This document shows positions 7,792-14,278 of a stretch of DNA of 14,278 bases, piece after piece. Positions within the stretch are counted from its first letter, which is position 1. Every line of letters starts with the position of its first letter. Source of the stretch: Deltaproteobacteria bacterium (lineage in GTDB: Bacteria > Desulfobacterota > Dissulfuribacteria > Dissulfuribacterales > S140-46). A program made the position numbers and the translations under genes. The notes below the pieces were generated by a model, which was not told where the DNA came from, did not search any database, and worked only from the letters and a program-made list of their open reading frames with translations. The stretch is taken from NCBI GenBank assembly GCA_015491585.1, contig WFVQ01000105.1:1-14278 (forward strand), given 5' to 3'.

Positions 7792-8706
7792 TCACTCCTC
7801 TCCGCTGGCAGAGGTCTGCCTATTCCTGTCCAGGATGCACAAGGAGCAGTCGCTTTCTACGCGATCATACCGCATCTGGGTAATCTGTTCCGATATGAGT
7901 CCCATCAGAAATATCATTATACTGACGCTCAGCAACAGCGCGGACATGTTTTTAAACTTGTGATATTCTATGAAGGTATAGCAGTAGTATCCTGATCCCA
8001 GCAGAAAGAAGAAAGCGCTCAACGGCAGGAATATCCGCAAGGGAGAAAAAAATGTGGCTATCTTCAAAATTATTATGAAGAATAGGATTCCGTCCCGGAA
8101 GATCCTTATCTTGCTCTTGCCCATCCGCTTCTTGGCCTTGATGGGAACATACTTTATGGTCAGGCCGCTCCTGAGATAAGCGAGAGTGCTAGTGGTGGGA
8201 TAGGAAAAGGTGTTGGGGAAAAGATAGAGGTACTTCATCACCGTCTTCCTCTTGAACACGCGGAATCCAGATGTCAAATCCTCCACCTGGAACTTGCCGA
8301 CATATGTAGCCAGCTTGTTGTAACACCAGTTTGCAATACACCGCCCCAGCGAAGCCTGTGAATCGCAGCTTCTTGCCCCTACCACCAGGTCGTAATCATC
8401 GGCTTCTGCAAGCAGACGCCTAATATCCTCTGGATCATGCTGTCCATCTCCGTCCATCAACACCACAAGATCGCCAGAAGCACTGCGTATTCCCGTCTTT
8501 ACGGCGGCTCCGTTTCCTATGTTGTAAGGATGTCGAACCACCTTGGCCCCAGCCTTCTGCGCCTCTGAGGCAGTGTTGTCGGTACTCCCGTCATCCACGA
8601 CAATGACCTCGAAGCCGGGATATAACTCCCTGATCCTGGAGACGGTTATCCCTATCGCGGCCTCCTCATTGTAGGCCGGAATGACCACGCTCACGCTTCT
8701 TCCCAT
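7792..8706 (-). CDS. Glycosyltransferase family 2, polyprenyl-phosphate sugar synthase type
   Basis: A GT2 (GT-A fold) enzyme of the dolichyl-phosphate mannose synthase group, 304 residues. The catalytic domain shows VIPAYNEE (8-15), VVDDGSTDN (36-44), the metal-binding MDGDGQHDPEDI (84-95) and TSGFRVFKR (145-153). About three hydrophobic segments follow (roughly 206-222, 225-245 and 255-275), anchoring it in the inner membrane. Members usually move a sugar from a nucleotide donor to a polyprenyl phosphate on the cytoplasmic face. Directly downstream of an STT3 oligosaccharyltransferase (22-base gap), it is a reasonable candidate for charging the lipid carrier, as the related AglJ does in archaeal N-glycosylation; this link is inference. 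AGAGGAG (8712-8718) five bases before the ATG supports the start. The polar tail after residue 280 contains two Cys. Confidence 0.88.
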   Translation of the reverse strand: MGRSVSVVIPAYNEEAAIGITVSRIRELYPGFEVIVVDDGSTDNTASEAQKAGAKVVRHPYNIGNGAAVKTGIRSASGDLVVLMDGDGQHDPEDIRRLLAEADDYDLVVGARSCDSQASLGRCIANWCYNKLATYVGKFQVEDLTSGFRVFKRKTVMKYLYLFPNTFSYPTTSTLAYLRSGLTIKYVPIKAKKRMGKSKIRIFRDGILFFIIILKIATFFSPLRIFLPLSAFFFLLGSGYYCYTFIEYHKFKNMSALLLSVSIMIFLMGLISEQITQMRYDRVESDCSLCILDRNRQTSASGEE

Positions 8707-8728
8707 ATCAACTCCTCTATCCGGGATC

Positions 8729-10942
8729 TCAGAGAGAATCCCCCCGAACTTCCCATATCTGATGGGAGGGGGTCTTCAACCGTACGGGTCGGAAGTAACG
8801 GGAATCCGCCAGATGTCTCATGAAGAGCTGATTGAAGACCGACTCCGCGGCATATCTATCCATCAAGGCACCGAATCTCCGCGTTCTTATGAATTCAAAA
8901 TAGAGGCCCTCTTTTACTGGATAAATCTTCTTTCTAGGCCCTTTTTCGTCTATGATGGTAACCTGCTTTAACTGGACCATCTTGTCTCCAATTGCCGCCA
9001 CCCCTTTCTTCAGGTCCACCTCCAACCCTTGCCCCCTCACGGTATCCCCCTCCAGCTTCAGACCGTAGAAAGCGGCATAGAAGGGATGGATTCCGTTTCT
9101 CTGGGATACGTCCCAAGAACCAAGCCAAAACCACCAGTAAGCGGTTATGGTAAGCCGCCAATCGAGAAACAGATAGACCGGCCTGCTTTTTTCAGGGAAG
9201 AAAAAACGGAGCCAATCATCAACCCCCTTTGCTCCATATTCATGGGAAAGATCAAGAGCGGTCAGTATTTCCCTGGCCTTTTCCGGCCCCTTGGAGAGTA
9301 TCTGGATCATGACATTCTGTCCCTTGGCCACATCTCCTCCAAGGGCCTCGTAGAATTGAGCGGGTCCCTTGTATCCATGTGCGGCATAAAAACGCATGAA
9401 ATTGGCGGCAAGACGCTGGCTGTTGGTGGCCAATGGCAACCCGTTGTAGCTCGACCTCTGGCCGTCATGAAGACTTCCATCGGCCACCGTGCCCCTGCGG
9501 GCAAAATACTGAATGGGATATCCATGATCCCACCATGCCCACAGAATAGCATCCTCTGGCGTCTTGGAACTGGCATATACGAATCCATCTATAAGATGAG
9601 GGGGCTCCTTGGGCCAAAAGTCTTTCTCCATCCCTTGTTTCAACGGAACTATTATCAAGGAGACTACCACTAAAGGAGTGATAACGGTGAGTATCCTATA
9701 CCGCTCTCTTAGCCCCCAGAGCCGGGCCACGAAAAAACCAACTCCTATAGCCACTACTGGTGCCATGAAAATAAGAAAACGTTTTGCAAAAAAGAAAGAG
9801 AAACCACCGAGAACAAGAGATACGGAAAGAAACAGCGTCTCTTTGGGGCGCCAATAGAAGAGCCATGCCAGACCTATACAGGCCGCAGCAAAGGCAGGGA
9901 CCGTACCGATGGTCTTGAAGACCACTTCTCTGAAAGATGGCACGGACTGTTCAGATATGGTGGCGCCTATGGCAGGCCACAACCCCTCGGCCTCTTTGGT
10001 GGATATGTAGTGGAGGTGCCCATATATCCTTTTCACGATCCTCAATGGCAGATCCCAACCCTGCCAGGCCAGAACGGCCAATGCTCCAACGGCCAACACG
10101 AGGAAAAAGGCTAATGCCTCTCTCTTTGGGGGCCTATAGAAAAACAGAAGGGATATGGCAAAAGGCACCGCGGCGATGACCGTGACGGCAGCCGGAGTGG
10201 AATCCCACCACAAAAGAAAAAGAGCGTACAATAGCACTGCGGCACCGAAATAGAGATATCTCCGCCGCGACCCCTCCACCGAGAAGAGCAGAAAAGCATA
10301 AGTAATAGAAGTGGCCCAGGTCACATTCATGCAGTCTGTATCGAACCAGCCCAAGCTGCTTCGATAGACATAGTAAAAGGAAAGGAGCCCCATCAGCGAC
10401 GCACTGATCGCGCACACAGGGCCCCCATAGAAACGGCCAAGCCCGTAAAGAGGCGCCAGCAACAAGATGCCTAAGAAGGCAGGCAGAAGAACACCTACCC
10501 AATTCAATGAGGCCCCTGTCACCTTGGACAGGATAGCAGCCAGGGACGATATGAGCGGGGGCGGGAACCGCCTGGGAAACCCATTCGGAACGTTACGCTT
10601 GTAGTCCACAGGATCATACGTGCCTTCCACAAGATCCTTGGCCAAGCTCAAATAGAAATAGCCATCAAAAGTGGTCAGCAAAGGTTCGCCCTTGTACATG
10701 GCTATCTCTGGATGGGCGGTCCAGTCCTTCAGGTCTTCCAGCCGCACAGTCAGCCCCACAATCACTACCAACACTATAGCAGCGACCTCTTTCCAGCGGC
10801 TGTAGCGCAACCATCCCCCCCTGCCACCGGCGATCTCATCACTTGGAGCTCGATCCGTCCCACTCCAGGGAGCCCCGCCCTTGGTCACGACATCGCCAGC
10901 CGGTCTCGTGCCGCCTCCTGCCCTCTTGCTGCCTCTTCCCAT
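8729..10942 (-). CDS. STT3/PglB-type oligosaccharyltransferase (GT66)
   Basis: A membrane oligosaccharyltransferase that transfers a lipid-linked glycan to Asn of periplasmic proteins. With the start at 10942 it has 737 residues, a normal size for bacterial PglB. The N-terminal half has many hydrophobic helices after a basic Gly-rich 45-residue tail. Expected motifs are present in order: loop Asp in TTFDGYFY (Asp93), the second acidic pair in GWFDTDCMN (DTD, 201-203), TISE (328-331) matching the TIxE motif of external loop 5, a conserved-type Arg in KRFLIF (388), and WWDHG (470-474) in the soluble domain, the sequon-binding WWDYG motif with His for Tyr. The ATG at 10942 has GGGGGA four bases upstream and lies about 25 bases below the promoter's expected start site; TTG 10960 and ATG 10954 in the same frame are weaker. 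It is first in the five-gene minus-strand unit. Confidence 0.92.
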   Translation of the reverse strand: MGRGSKRAGGGTRPAGDVVTKGGAPWSGTDRAPSDEIAGGRGGWLRYSRWKEVAAIVLVVIVGLTVRLEDLKDWTAHPEIAMYKGEPLLTTFDGYFYLSLAKDLVEGTYDPVDYKRNVPNGFPRRFPPPLISSLAAILSKVTGASLNWVGVLLPAFLGILLLAPLYGLGRFYGGPVCAISASLMGLLSFYYVYRSSLGWFDTDCMNVTWATSITYAFLLFSVEGSRRRYLYFGAAVLLYALFLLWWDSTPAAVTVIAAVPFAISLLFFYRPPKREALAFFLVLAVGALAVLAWQGWDLPLRIVKRIYGHLHYISTKEAEGLWPAIGATISEQSVPSFREVVFKTIGTVPAFAAACIGLAWLFYWRPKETLFLSVSLVLGGFSFFFAKRFLIFMAPVVAIGVGFFVARLWGLRERYRILTVITPLVVVSLIIVPLKQGMEKDFWPKEPPHLIDGFVYASSKTPEDAILWAWWDHGYPIQYFARRGTVADGSLHDGQRSSYNGLPLATNSQRLAANFMRFYAAHGYKGPAQFYEALGGDVAKGQNVMIQILSKGPEKAREILTALDLSHEYGAKGVDDWLRFFFPEKSRPVYLFLDWRLTITAYWWFWLGSWDVSQRNGIHPFYAAFYGLKLEGDTVRGQGLEVDLKKGVAAIGDKMVQLKQVTIIDEKGPRKKIYPVKEGLYFEFIRTRRFGALMDRYAAESVFNQLFMRHLADSRYFRPVRLKTPSHQIWEVRGDSL

Positions 10943-10946
10943 ATGA

Positions 10947-10952
10947 TCCCCC
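10947..10952 (-). promoter_or_regulatory. Ribosome binding site fixing the STT3 start
   Basis: GGGGGA on the minus strand lies four bases before the ATG at 10942. The in-frame TTG (10960) and ATG (10954) have no comparable site, and the TTG would leave almost no leader after the predicted promoter. Confidence 0.55.
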
Positions 10953-10972
10953 ATCTTCAAAGAATGTAATCT

Positions 10973-11002
10973 GGTATAGTGGACATCCTATCTGCCTGTC
11001 AA
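10973..11002 (-). promoter_or_regulatory. Sigma-70-like promoter of the STT3 unit
   Basis: On the minus strand, TTGACA (10997-11002), a perfect -35 match, is followed after 18 bases by TATACC (10973-10978), four of six -10 positions. Transcription would start near 10966, giving a leader of about 24 bases to the ATG at 10942. The position in the divergent gap, with close spacing of the five genes behind it, fits a promoter for the whole unit. Confidence 0.55.
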
Positions 11003-11053
11003 GACGACGTATGCGGGACAACCGTGCGTGATGGCCAGCTAATAAGGCTCCTC

Positions 11054-11082
11054 TTGCGTTGCGATAGGCACGGAAATAATAT
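11054..11082 (+). promoter_or_regulatory. Candidate promoter of the methyltransferase/ABC unit
   Basis: TTGCGT (11054-11059) and TAATAT (11077-11082) are 17 bases apart on the plus strand and match the consensus at 3 and 4 of 6 positions. The start would fall around 11088-11090, essentially at the first ATG (11089), and so would favour the ATG at 11131. It is the best plus-strand candidate in the divergent gap, but weaker than the opposite promoter. Confidence 0.33.
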
Positions 11083-11116
11083 GGCTCTATGAAGCGAATC
11101 GGCCCCTTCATCCTGC

Positions 11117-11121
11117 GGAGG
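11117..11121 (+). promoter_or_regulatory. Ribosome binding site favouring the methyltransferase start at 11131
   Basis: GGAGG lies nine bases before ATG 11131. The upstream in-frame ATG at 11089 has only a weak GGAAA before it. Confidence 0.45.
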
Positions 11122-11130
11122 CGCGTCCTC

Positions 11131-11625
11131 ATGGCCCAGATAGAGGCCGTCCTCCTGTTCTGGGTCGCCATACCCCTCTTGGTAACTGGTTGTGGCCTGC
11201 TACTTGACAGGCTTCTTGGGCTTCCCAGCTTCGAAGCGGCCTGGCTCCGCTGGATCGCTGCTGCGGCCGCCTCCGTTGGGCTGGGCTTCATACTGCTGGC
11301 CATGAAGGCCCTCGGAAGGGAGGGACGGGGCACGCCCAGTCCTGCGGCCCCGCCGCTGAGGCTGGTGTGGCGCGGGGTATATGCCCTTTGCCGCCACCCC
11401 ATGTTCTTCGGCTACGATCTCATTGCCCTGGCCTGGGGACTGGCTGCAGGCTCCCCTGGCATAACCGCTGCGGCCCTGATATTCATAGCCCTGCAACTCC
11501 CCTTTCTCTCCAGGGAAGAGAAGCGGCTGGAGCGCCGATTCGGCATCGAATACAGGAAATACAAAGAGTCAACCCCCATGCTCGTACCGTTCATCATGAT
11601 CCATAGGAGAAAGACCCAATGCTGA
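11131..11625 (+). CDS. Isoprenylcysteine carboxyl methyltransferase (ICMT)/phospholipid methyltransferase-like membrane protein
   Basis: A small polytopic inner-membrane methyltransferase of the ICMT/PEMT superfamily, expected to use S-adenosylmethionine on a lipid-like or prenylated substrate. With the ATG at 11131 it has 164 residues; an in-frame ATG at 11089 would add 14 basic residues but lacks a good ribosome binding site. Hydrophobic segments lie at about 6-24, 40-60 and 100-127. The C-terminal signature RHPMFFGYDL (from residue 88) and EEKRLERRFGIEYRKY (129-144) is the cofactor-binding end of the family. Bacteria rarely have CaaX-prenylated proteins, so the name does not give the substrate. 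The next gene overlaps by seven bases and encodes an isoprenoid-synthase-like protein, which suggests a prenyl lipid as substrate; this is inference. GC is high, unlike the glycan genes. Confidence 0.8.
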   Translation: MAQIEAVLLFWVAIPLLVTGCGLLLDRLLGLPSFEAAWLRWIAAAAASVGLGFILLAMKALGREGRGTPSPAAPPLRLVWRGVYALCRHPMFFGYDLIALAWGLAAGSPGITAAALIFIALQLPFLSREEKRLERRFGIEYRKYKESTPMLVPFIMIHRRKTQC

Positions 11626-12692
11626 AGATCTCCATTCTGAGGAGACTCTACCCGTTCGTAAGGGAGCACGAAAGGCTTGAACGCGCCGCTATCCAGCGGA
11701 TGGGCGCTATCCTCGGCTCCCGCTATGTGGGGAGGTTCTCACGCAACGGCTCCCTGCTCCGCTATGCCCAGAAGAACGCCTTCTCCACCATGTTCCTCGC
11801 CCTATATGCTGCGCTTGGCATGGACGAGGGCAAGAGACGGTTCTATGGCACCATCACACACTGTGTGCGGGGCATGGTGACAGGAACCGACAACCTCCTG
11901 GACGACGAATACAAGGAGATGATTCCTTTTAGATTCCATGCAAAGGCCAGGAAATTCAAGAGCGTAATGCACGTGATGCTCTTCGACAGGCTGCTCTGCT
12001 CCACGCTCCTGGCGGCAGCGGAATCCGGCCTCATTCAATGGAGCGCAGTGGAGGAGATAGAGAGGGCGCTCCTGCGTCACCTCGCCCCCATAGGCGCTCA
12101 GGAGGCAGAGGAGGAGAGCGGGGTCGATCAGGTAATGGAGCCGTCAGAGGTCCTGAAGAGGGTGCTGGTACACCGTGGAGGCGACCTGCTGCGCCTCGCC
12201 TTCGTGGCGCCCAGGATAGTCGAGGGCAGTGACGGCCCATTAGGGCTGGCCGACAAGGGCGTATTCCACGTGGGCATGGCCCTCCAGATAGTGGACGACC
12301 TCACCGACGTCTTCGAGGACATCGAGGCCCGGCGCCACAACTTCGCCGTATCTTCGATATTCCACGGCCAAGAAAGAGGTGAGAAAGAGAGGCTCCTCGC
12401 GGTCATGGGGGGCGCCACGCCGCGGGCAGGTGTGGACGAGCTCTTTCCCAAGGCTACGGCACAGGTGGTGGAACTGGCTATGGAAGAGGCCCTGTACGGC
12501 TTCCGGCTCCTGAAGGAGGCCGGTTTCTGGCTGGACCAGGAGGGTGCGTTGTCTCTGGTGAGGAGCCTGTTCCACCTCCGGGGAGTGGGCCATCTCCTCC
12601 GCTTCGTCCCAAGGACCCCGCCAAGGCTCATCAAGGTCCACCACTTCCCGGCCCTTCCCGATGAGCTGGCTGGAGAGGGGATCAATCCTTGA
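11619..12692 (+). CDS. Divergent polyprenyl synthetase-like (class I isoprenoid synthase) protein
   Basis: A 357-residue all-helical protein resembling trans-isoprenyl diphosphate synthases. The first aspartate-rich motif reads DNLLDDE (residues 91-97) where DDxxD is usual, and the second is intact in QIVDDLTDVFED (223-234, DDLTD at 226-230). The Arg-Arg pair that normally follows the first motif is missing (EYKEMIPFR instead), and the usual Lys-Thr region near the middle reads HRGGDLLRLA (185-194). It may condense unusual prenyl substrates, use a prenyl diphosphate differently, or have lost chain elongation. AGGAGA (11605-11610) eight bases before the ATG supports the start. It overlaps the methyltransferase gene by seven bases and the permease gene by four, so it is part of that unit rather than a housekeeping synthase. 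About 70% GC in one counted line. Confidence 0.75.
   Translation: MLKISILRRLYPFVREHERLERAAIQRMGAILGSRYVGRFSRNGSLLRYAQKNAFSTMFLALYAALGMDEGKRRFYGTITHCVRGMVTGTDNLLDDEYKEMIPFRFHAKARKFKSVMHVMLFDRLLCSTLLAAAESGLIQWSAVEEIERALLRHLAPIGAQEAEEESGVDQVMEPSEVLKRVLVHRGGDLLRLAFVAPRIVEGSDGPLGLADKGVFHVGMALQIVDDLTDVFEDIEARRHNFAVSSIFHGQERGEKERLLAVMGGATPRAGVDELFPKATAQVVELAMEEALYGFRLLKEAGFWLDQEGALSLVRSLFHLRGVGHLLRFVPRTPPRLIKVHHFPALPDELAGEGINP
12672..12680 (+). promoter_or_regulatory. Ribosome binding site for the TTG start of the permease
   Basis: GGAGAGGGG lies eight bases before TTG 12689, inside the end of the isoprenoid-synthase-like gene. It decides in favour of the TTG start, which overlaps the preceding TGA stop. 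Confidence 0.6.
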
Positions 12693-13912
12693 ATGCGGCG
12701 CGCATCTATCTCGTCATGGCCATGCGGAACCTGGCCAGGAATCCCAGGAGGACCATCCTGAATGTAGCGGCCATATCCCTCGGCCTCTTTGCGCTCGTCG
12801 TGTTCCAGGCCCTAAAGCAGGGGCTCCACAGGGAGATATTGGATAGCACCGTAAGGCTGGATACCGGTTCTCTCCAGGTTGTGGCCCGGGGTTATTCCCC
12901 CGCGCTCTCCATGCCGCGGCTCCTTCCCAGGCCCAATCACCTCCTCTCCCTGGTAGAGAGACTGGGAGAAGGCAGCAAGGCGGCGCCACGCCTGCGCTTC
13001 CCGGCACTGGCATCCAGCGGAGAGGCCACTGCGCCGGTTCTGGTCACCGGAGTGGTTCCAGAGAAGGAGCGTGAGATCACGGTGATCGCCGGGAGGATGG
13101 TGGAAGGCACTTACCTGAGCCGCGGCGGGGCTGTCCTAGGAGAGGCCCTTGCACAGGCCCTGGGGATCAGGACCGGCTCGGCCGTGACCCTCTCCCTCCC
13201 TTCTGCCTCAGGGATCCCGATGACCCGTGAGTTCCGCGTCGAGGGGATCTACCGGACCGAGCTGGAATCCTTCGACCGCACCCACCTCTATCTTCCCATC
13301 GACGTGCTGAGGTCAGCAGTGGGTGCCGGAGAGGCGCTCACATCCATCGTGGTGCTCGCACCCAACGGCAGGGAGCGTCAGGTGGCAGCGGCCTTGGAAG
13401 GCCGTGTCAAGACCGCCGGGGCAGAGGTCCTCACCTGGGACGAGATCGCACCGGACGTCAAGCAGATCATGGATATCAACGACGCCACGATGGAGATACT
13501 AATGGTGATAGTCTTCGCCATCGTGGCCCTGGGGATAGTCAACACCATGACCACCATCCTCTTCGAACGGTTCCGGGAGCTGGGCGTCATGGTGGCCCTG
13601 GGCACACCTCCAGCCGGAATCGTGGCGCTCATGGAACTCGAGGCGCTGTTCCTGGCTCTTGGAGCGTCACTCATGGGCACGGCCGCGGCCCTGGCCGCCT
13701 GCTACTATCTCTCCGTGCACGGACTGGACCTGACCAGGTTCACCAGCGCCAACCAGCACATGGCACTGAGCCACATCCTCCGGGCCAAGGTCGAGGCATG
13801 GGACGTGGCCAAGGCCAACCTGGTCTCATGCTTCACCGCCCTGGCCGCCGCCCTGTATCCCTCGATAAAGGCGGCCAGGCTCAAACCGGTCGAGGCGCTG
13901 AGGCACACATGA
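12689..13912 (+). CDS. ABC transporter permease, FtsX/MacB (LolC/E-like) family
   Basis: Inner-membrane permease of a mechanotransmission-type ABC exporter, 407 residues. The layout is typical: an N-terminal helix (about 22-44) after the basic MRNLARNPRRT stretch, a periplasmic MacB-core-like domain (about 45-260), then three C-terminal helices (about 267-292, 310-340 and 375-392) with the FtsX motif ERFRELGVMVALG (293-305) and a terminal PSIKAARLKPVEALRH. LolC/E relatives extract lipoproteins and MacB relatives export peptides or other substrates; here the substrate is unknown. TTG at 12689 is chosen because of GGAGAGGGG eight bases upstream; the next in-frame ATG is 12719. It overlaps the synthase-like gene by four bases (TTGA) and the ATPase gene by four bases (ATGA), so the three are probably co-translated. 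Confidence 0.9.
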   Translation: MNAARIYLVMAMRNLARNPRRTILNVAAISLGLFALVVFQALKQGLHREILDSTVRLDTGSLQVVARGYSPALSMPRLLPRPNHLLSLVERLGEGSKAAPRLRFPALASSGEATAPVLVTGVVPEKEREITVIAGRMVEGTYLSRGGAVLGEALAQALGIRTGSAVTLSLPSASGIPMTREFRVEGIYRTELESFDRTHLYLPIDVLRSAVGAGEALTSIVVLAPNGRERQVAAALEGRVKTAGAEVLTWDEIAPDVKQIMDINDATMEILMVIVFAIVALGIVNTMTTILFERFRELGVMVALGTPPAGIVALMELEALFLALGASLMGTAAALAACYYLSVHGLDLTRFTSANQHMALSHILRAKVEAWDVAKANLVSCFTALAAALYPSIKAARLKPVEALRHT

Positions 13913-14278
13913 TCACCTTCGAAGGCGTCACCAAGCTATATTACACCAAAGCCGGGCCGGTAAAGGCGCTGGACCGGATATCCCTTCACGTGGAGGAGGG
14001 GGAATTCGTGTGCGTGGCCGGCCCATCGGGCTCTGGCAAGAGCACACTGTTGAACCTCGCCGGCGCGCTGGACACCCCCTCCGAAGGAGCGGTAACGGCA
14101 GCCGGAACCCGGCTCGACCGCCTGGGCCTGTCCGATGCCGCGGCCTTCAGATTGAAGCACGTGGGCTTCATCTTCCAATCCTACAACCTGCTGCCCGTGC
14201 TCACCGCGTACGAGAACGTGGAGTACGTGCTGCTTATCCAGGGAGTCGATGCAGACGAAAGGAGACAGAGGGTTGAGT
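13909..14278 (+). CDS. ABC transporter ATP-binding protein, LolD/MacB type, 3' end missing
   Basis: The cytoplasmic ATPase partner of the preceding permease. The frame runs from ATG 13909, which overlaps the permease stop as ATGA, to the window edge, giving 123 codons. It starts MITFEGVTKLYYTKAGPVKA, has the Walker A motif GPSGSGKST at about residues 39-47 and the Q-loop region FIFQSYNLLPVLTAYENVEY (92-111), whose QSYNLLP and ENV residues are characteristic of LolD/MacB ATPases. The signature motif, Walker B and H-loop lie beyond the window. The pairing by overlap makes it likely that both proteins form one exporter, for lipoproteins, lipids or another envelope substrate. High GC, like its neighbours. 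Confidence 0.93.
   Translation, partial: MITFEGVTKLYYTKAGPVKALDRISLHVEEGEFVCVAGPSGSGKSTLLNLAGALDTPSEGAVTAAGTRLDRLGLSDAAAFRLKHVGFIFQSYNLLPVLTAYENVEYVLLIQGVDADERRQRVE

Noticed and set aside
9029..9673. Long plus-strand open frame opposite the STT3 gene (214 codons)
   Set aside because: Lies wholly antisense to a well-supported gene and its translation has no recognisable domain; it is a shadow of the STT3 coding sequence.
10954..10960. TTG 10960 or ATG 10954 as start of the STT3 gene
   Set aside because: Weak ribosome binding sequences, and almost no leader after the predicted promoter; ATG 10942 with GGGGGA fits better.
12128..12685. Minus-strand open frame opposite the isoprenoid-synthase-like gene
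   Set aside because: Low-complexity Ser/Arg/Pro-rich translation typical of the antisense of a GC-rich gene; no ribosome binding site or family resemblance.

Overview
The window holds ten protein genes in three blocks and no visible RNA gene, CRISPR array or insertion sequence. It looks like a cell-surface glycan locus of a Gram-negative bacterium. A PglB-type (STT3) oligosaccharyltransferase, a transporter of the LolCDE/MacB type and mixed AT-rich and GC-rich genes fit a Desulfobacterota (deltaproteobacterial) genome. That placement is inference, because no rRNA or taxonomic marker is present.

Layout. (1) 1-3500, plus strand, AT-rich (hand-counted 60-base lines give 28-42% GC): the 3' part of a polysaccharide-deacetylase-like gene, a GT4 glycosyltransferase and a PAPS-dependent-type sulfotransferase. 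(2) 3589-10942, minus strand, mostly 50-57% GC: a five-gene unit read from a sigma-70-like promoter near 10973-11002, in the order STT3/PglB oligosaccharyltransferase, DPM-type GT2 with C-terminal membrane helices, DUF354 GT-B-like protein, asparagine-synthase-like amidotransferase, and an alpha-barrel VpsJ-like polysaccharide protein. Spacings are short (22, 50 and 3 bases, then an 11-base overlap). (3) 11131-14278, plus strand, 60-70% GC: a tightly overlapping unit of an ICMT-like methyltransferase, a divergent isoprenyl-diphosphate-synthase-like protein, an FtsX/MacB-type permease and the start of its ABC ATPase.

How it may work together. Block 2 can be read as part of a lipid-linked glycan pathway: the GT2 would charge a polyprenyl phosphate, other enzymes would build or modify the glycan, and STT3 would transfer it to asparagine in periplasmic proteins. 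Block 1 adds glycan-modifying functions (deacetylation, glycosyl transfer, sulfation), so the final surface glycan may be sulfated. Block 3 appears to be a separate, divergently transcribed module that may make or modify an isoprenoid lipid and move it, or a lipoprotein, across the envelope.

The points most worth a second look are the lipid-synthase/ABC-exporter module with its degenerate prenyltransferase motifs, the altered ATP-pyrophosphatase loop of the AsnB-like protein, an eight-G tract in the GT4 gene, and the composition break inside the VpsJ-like gene.
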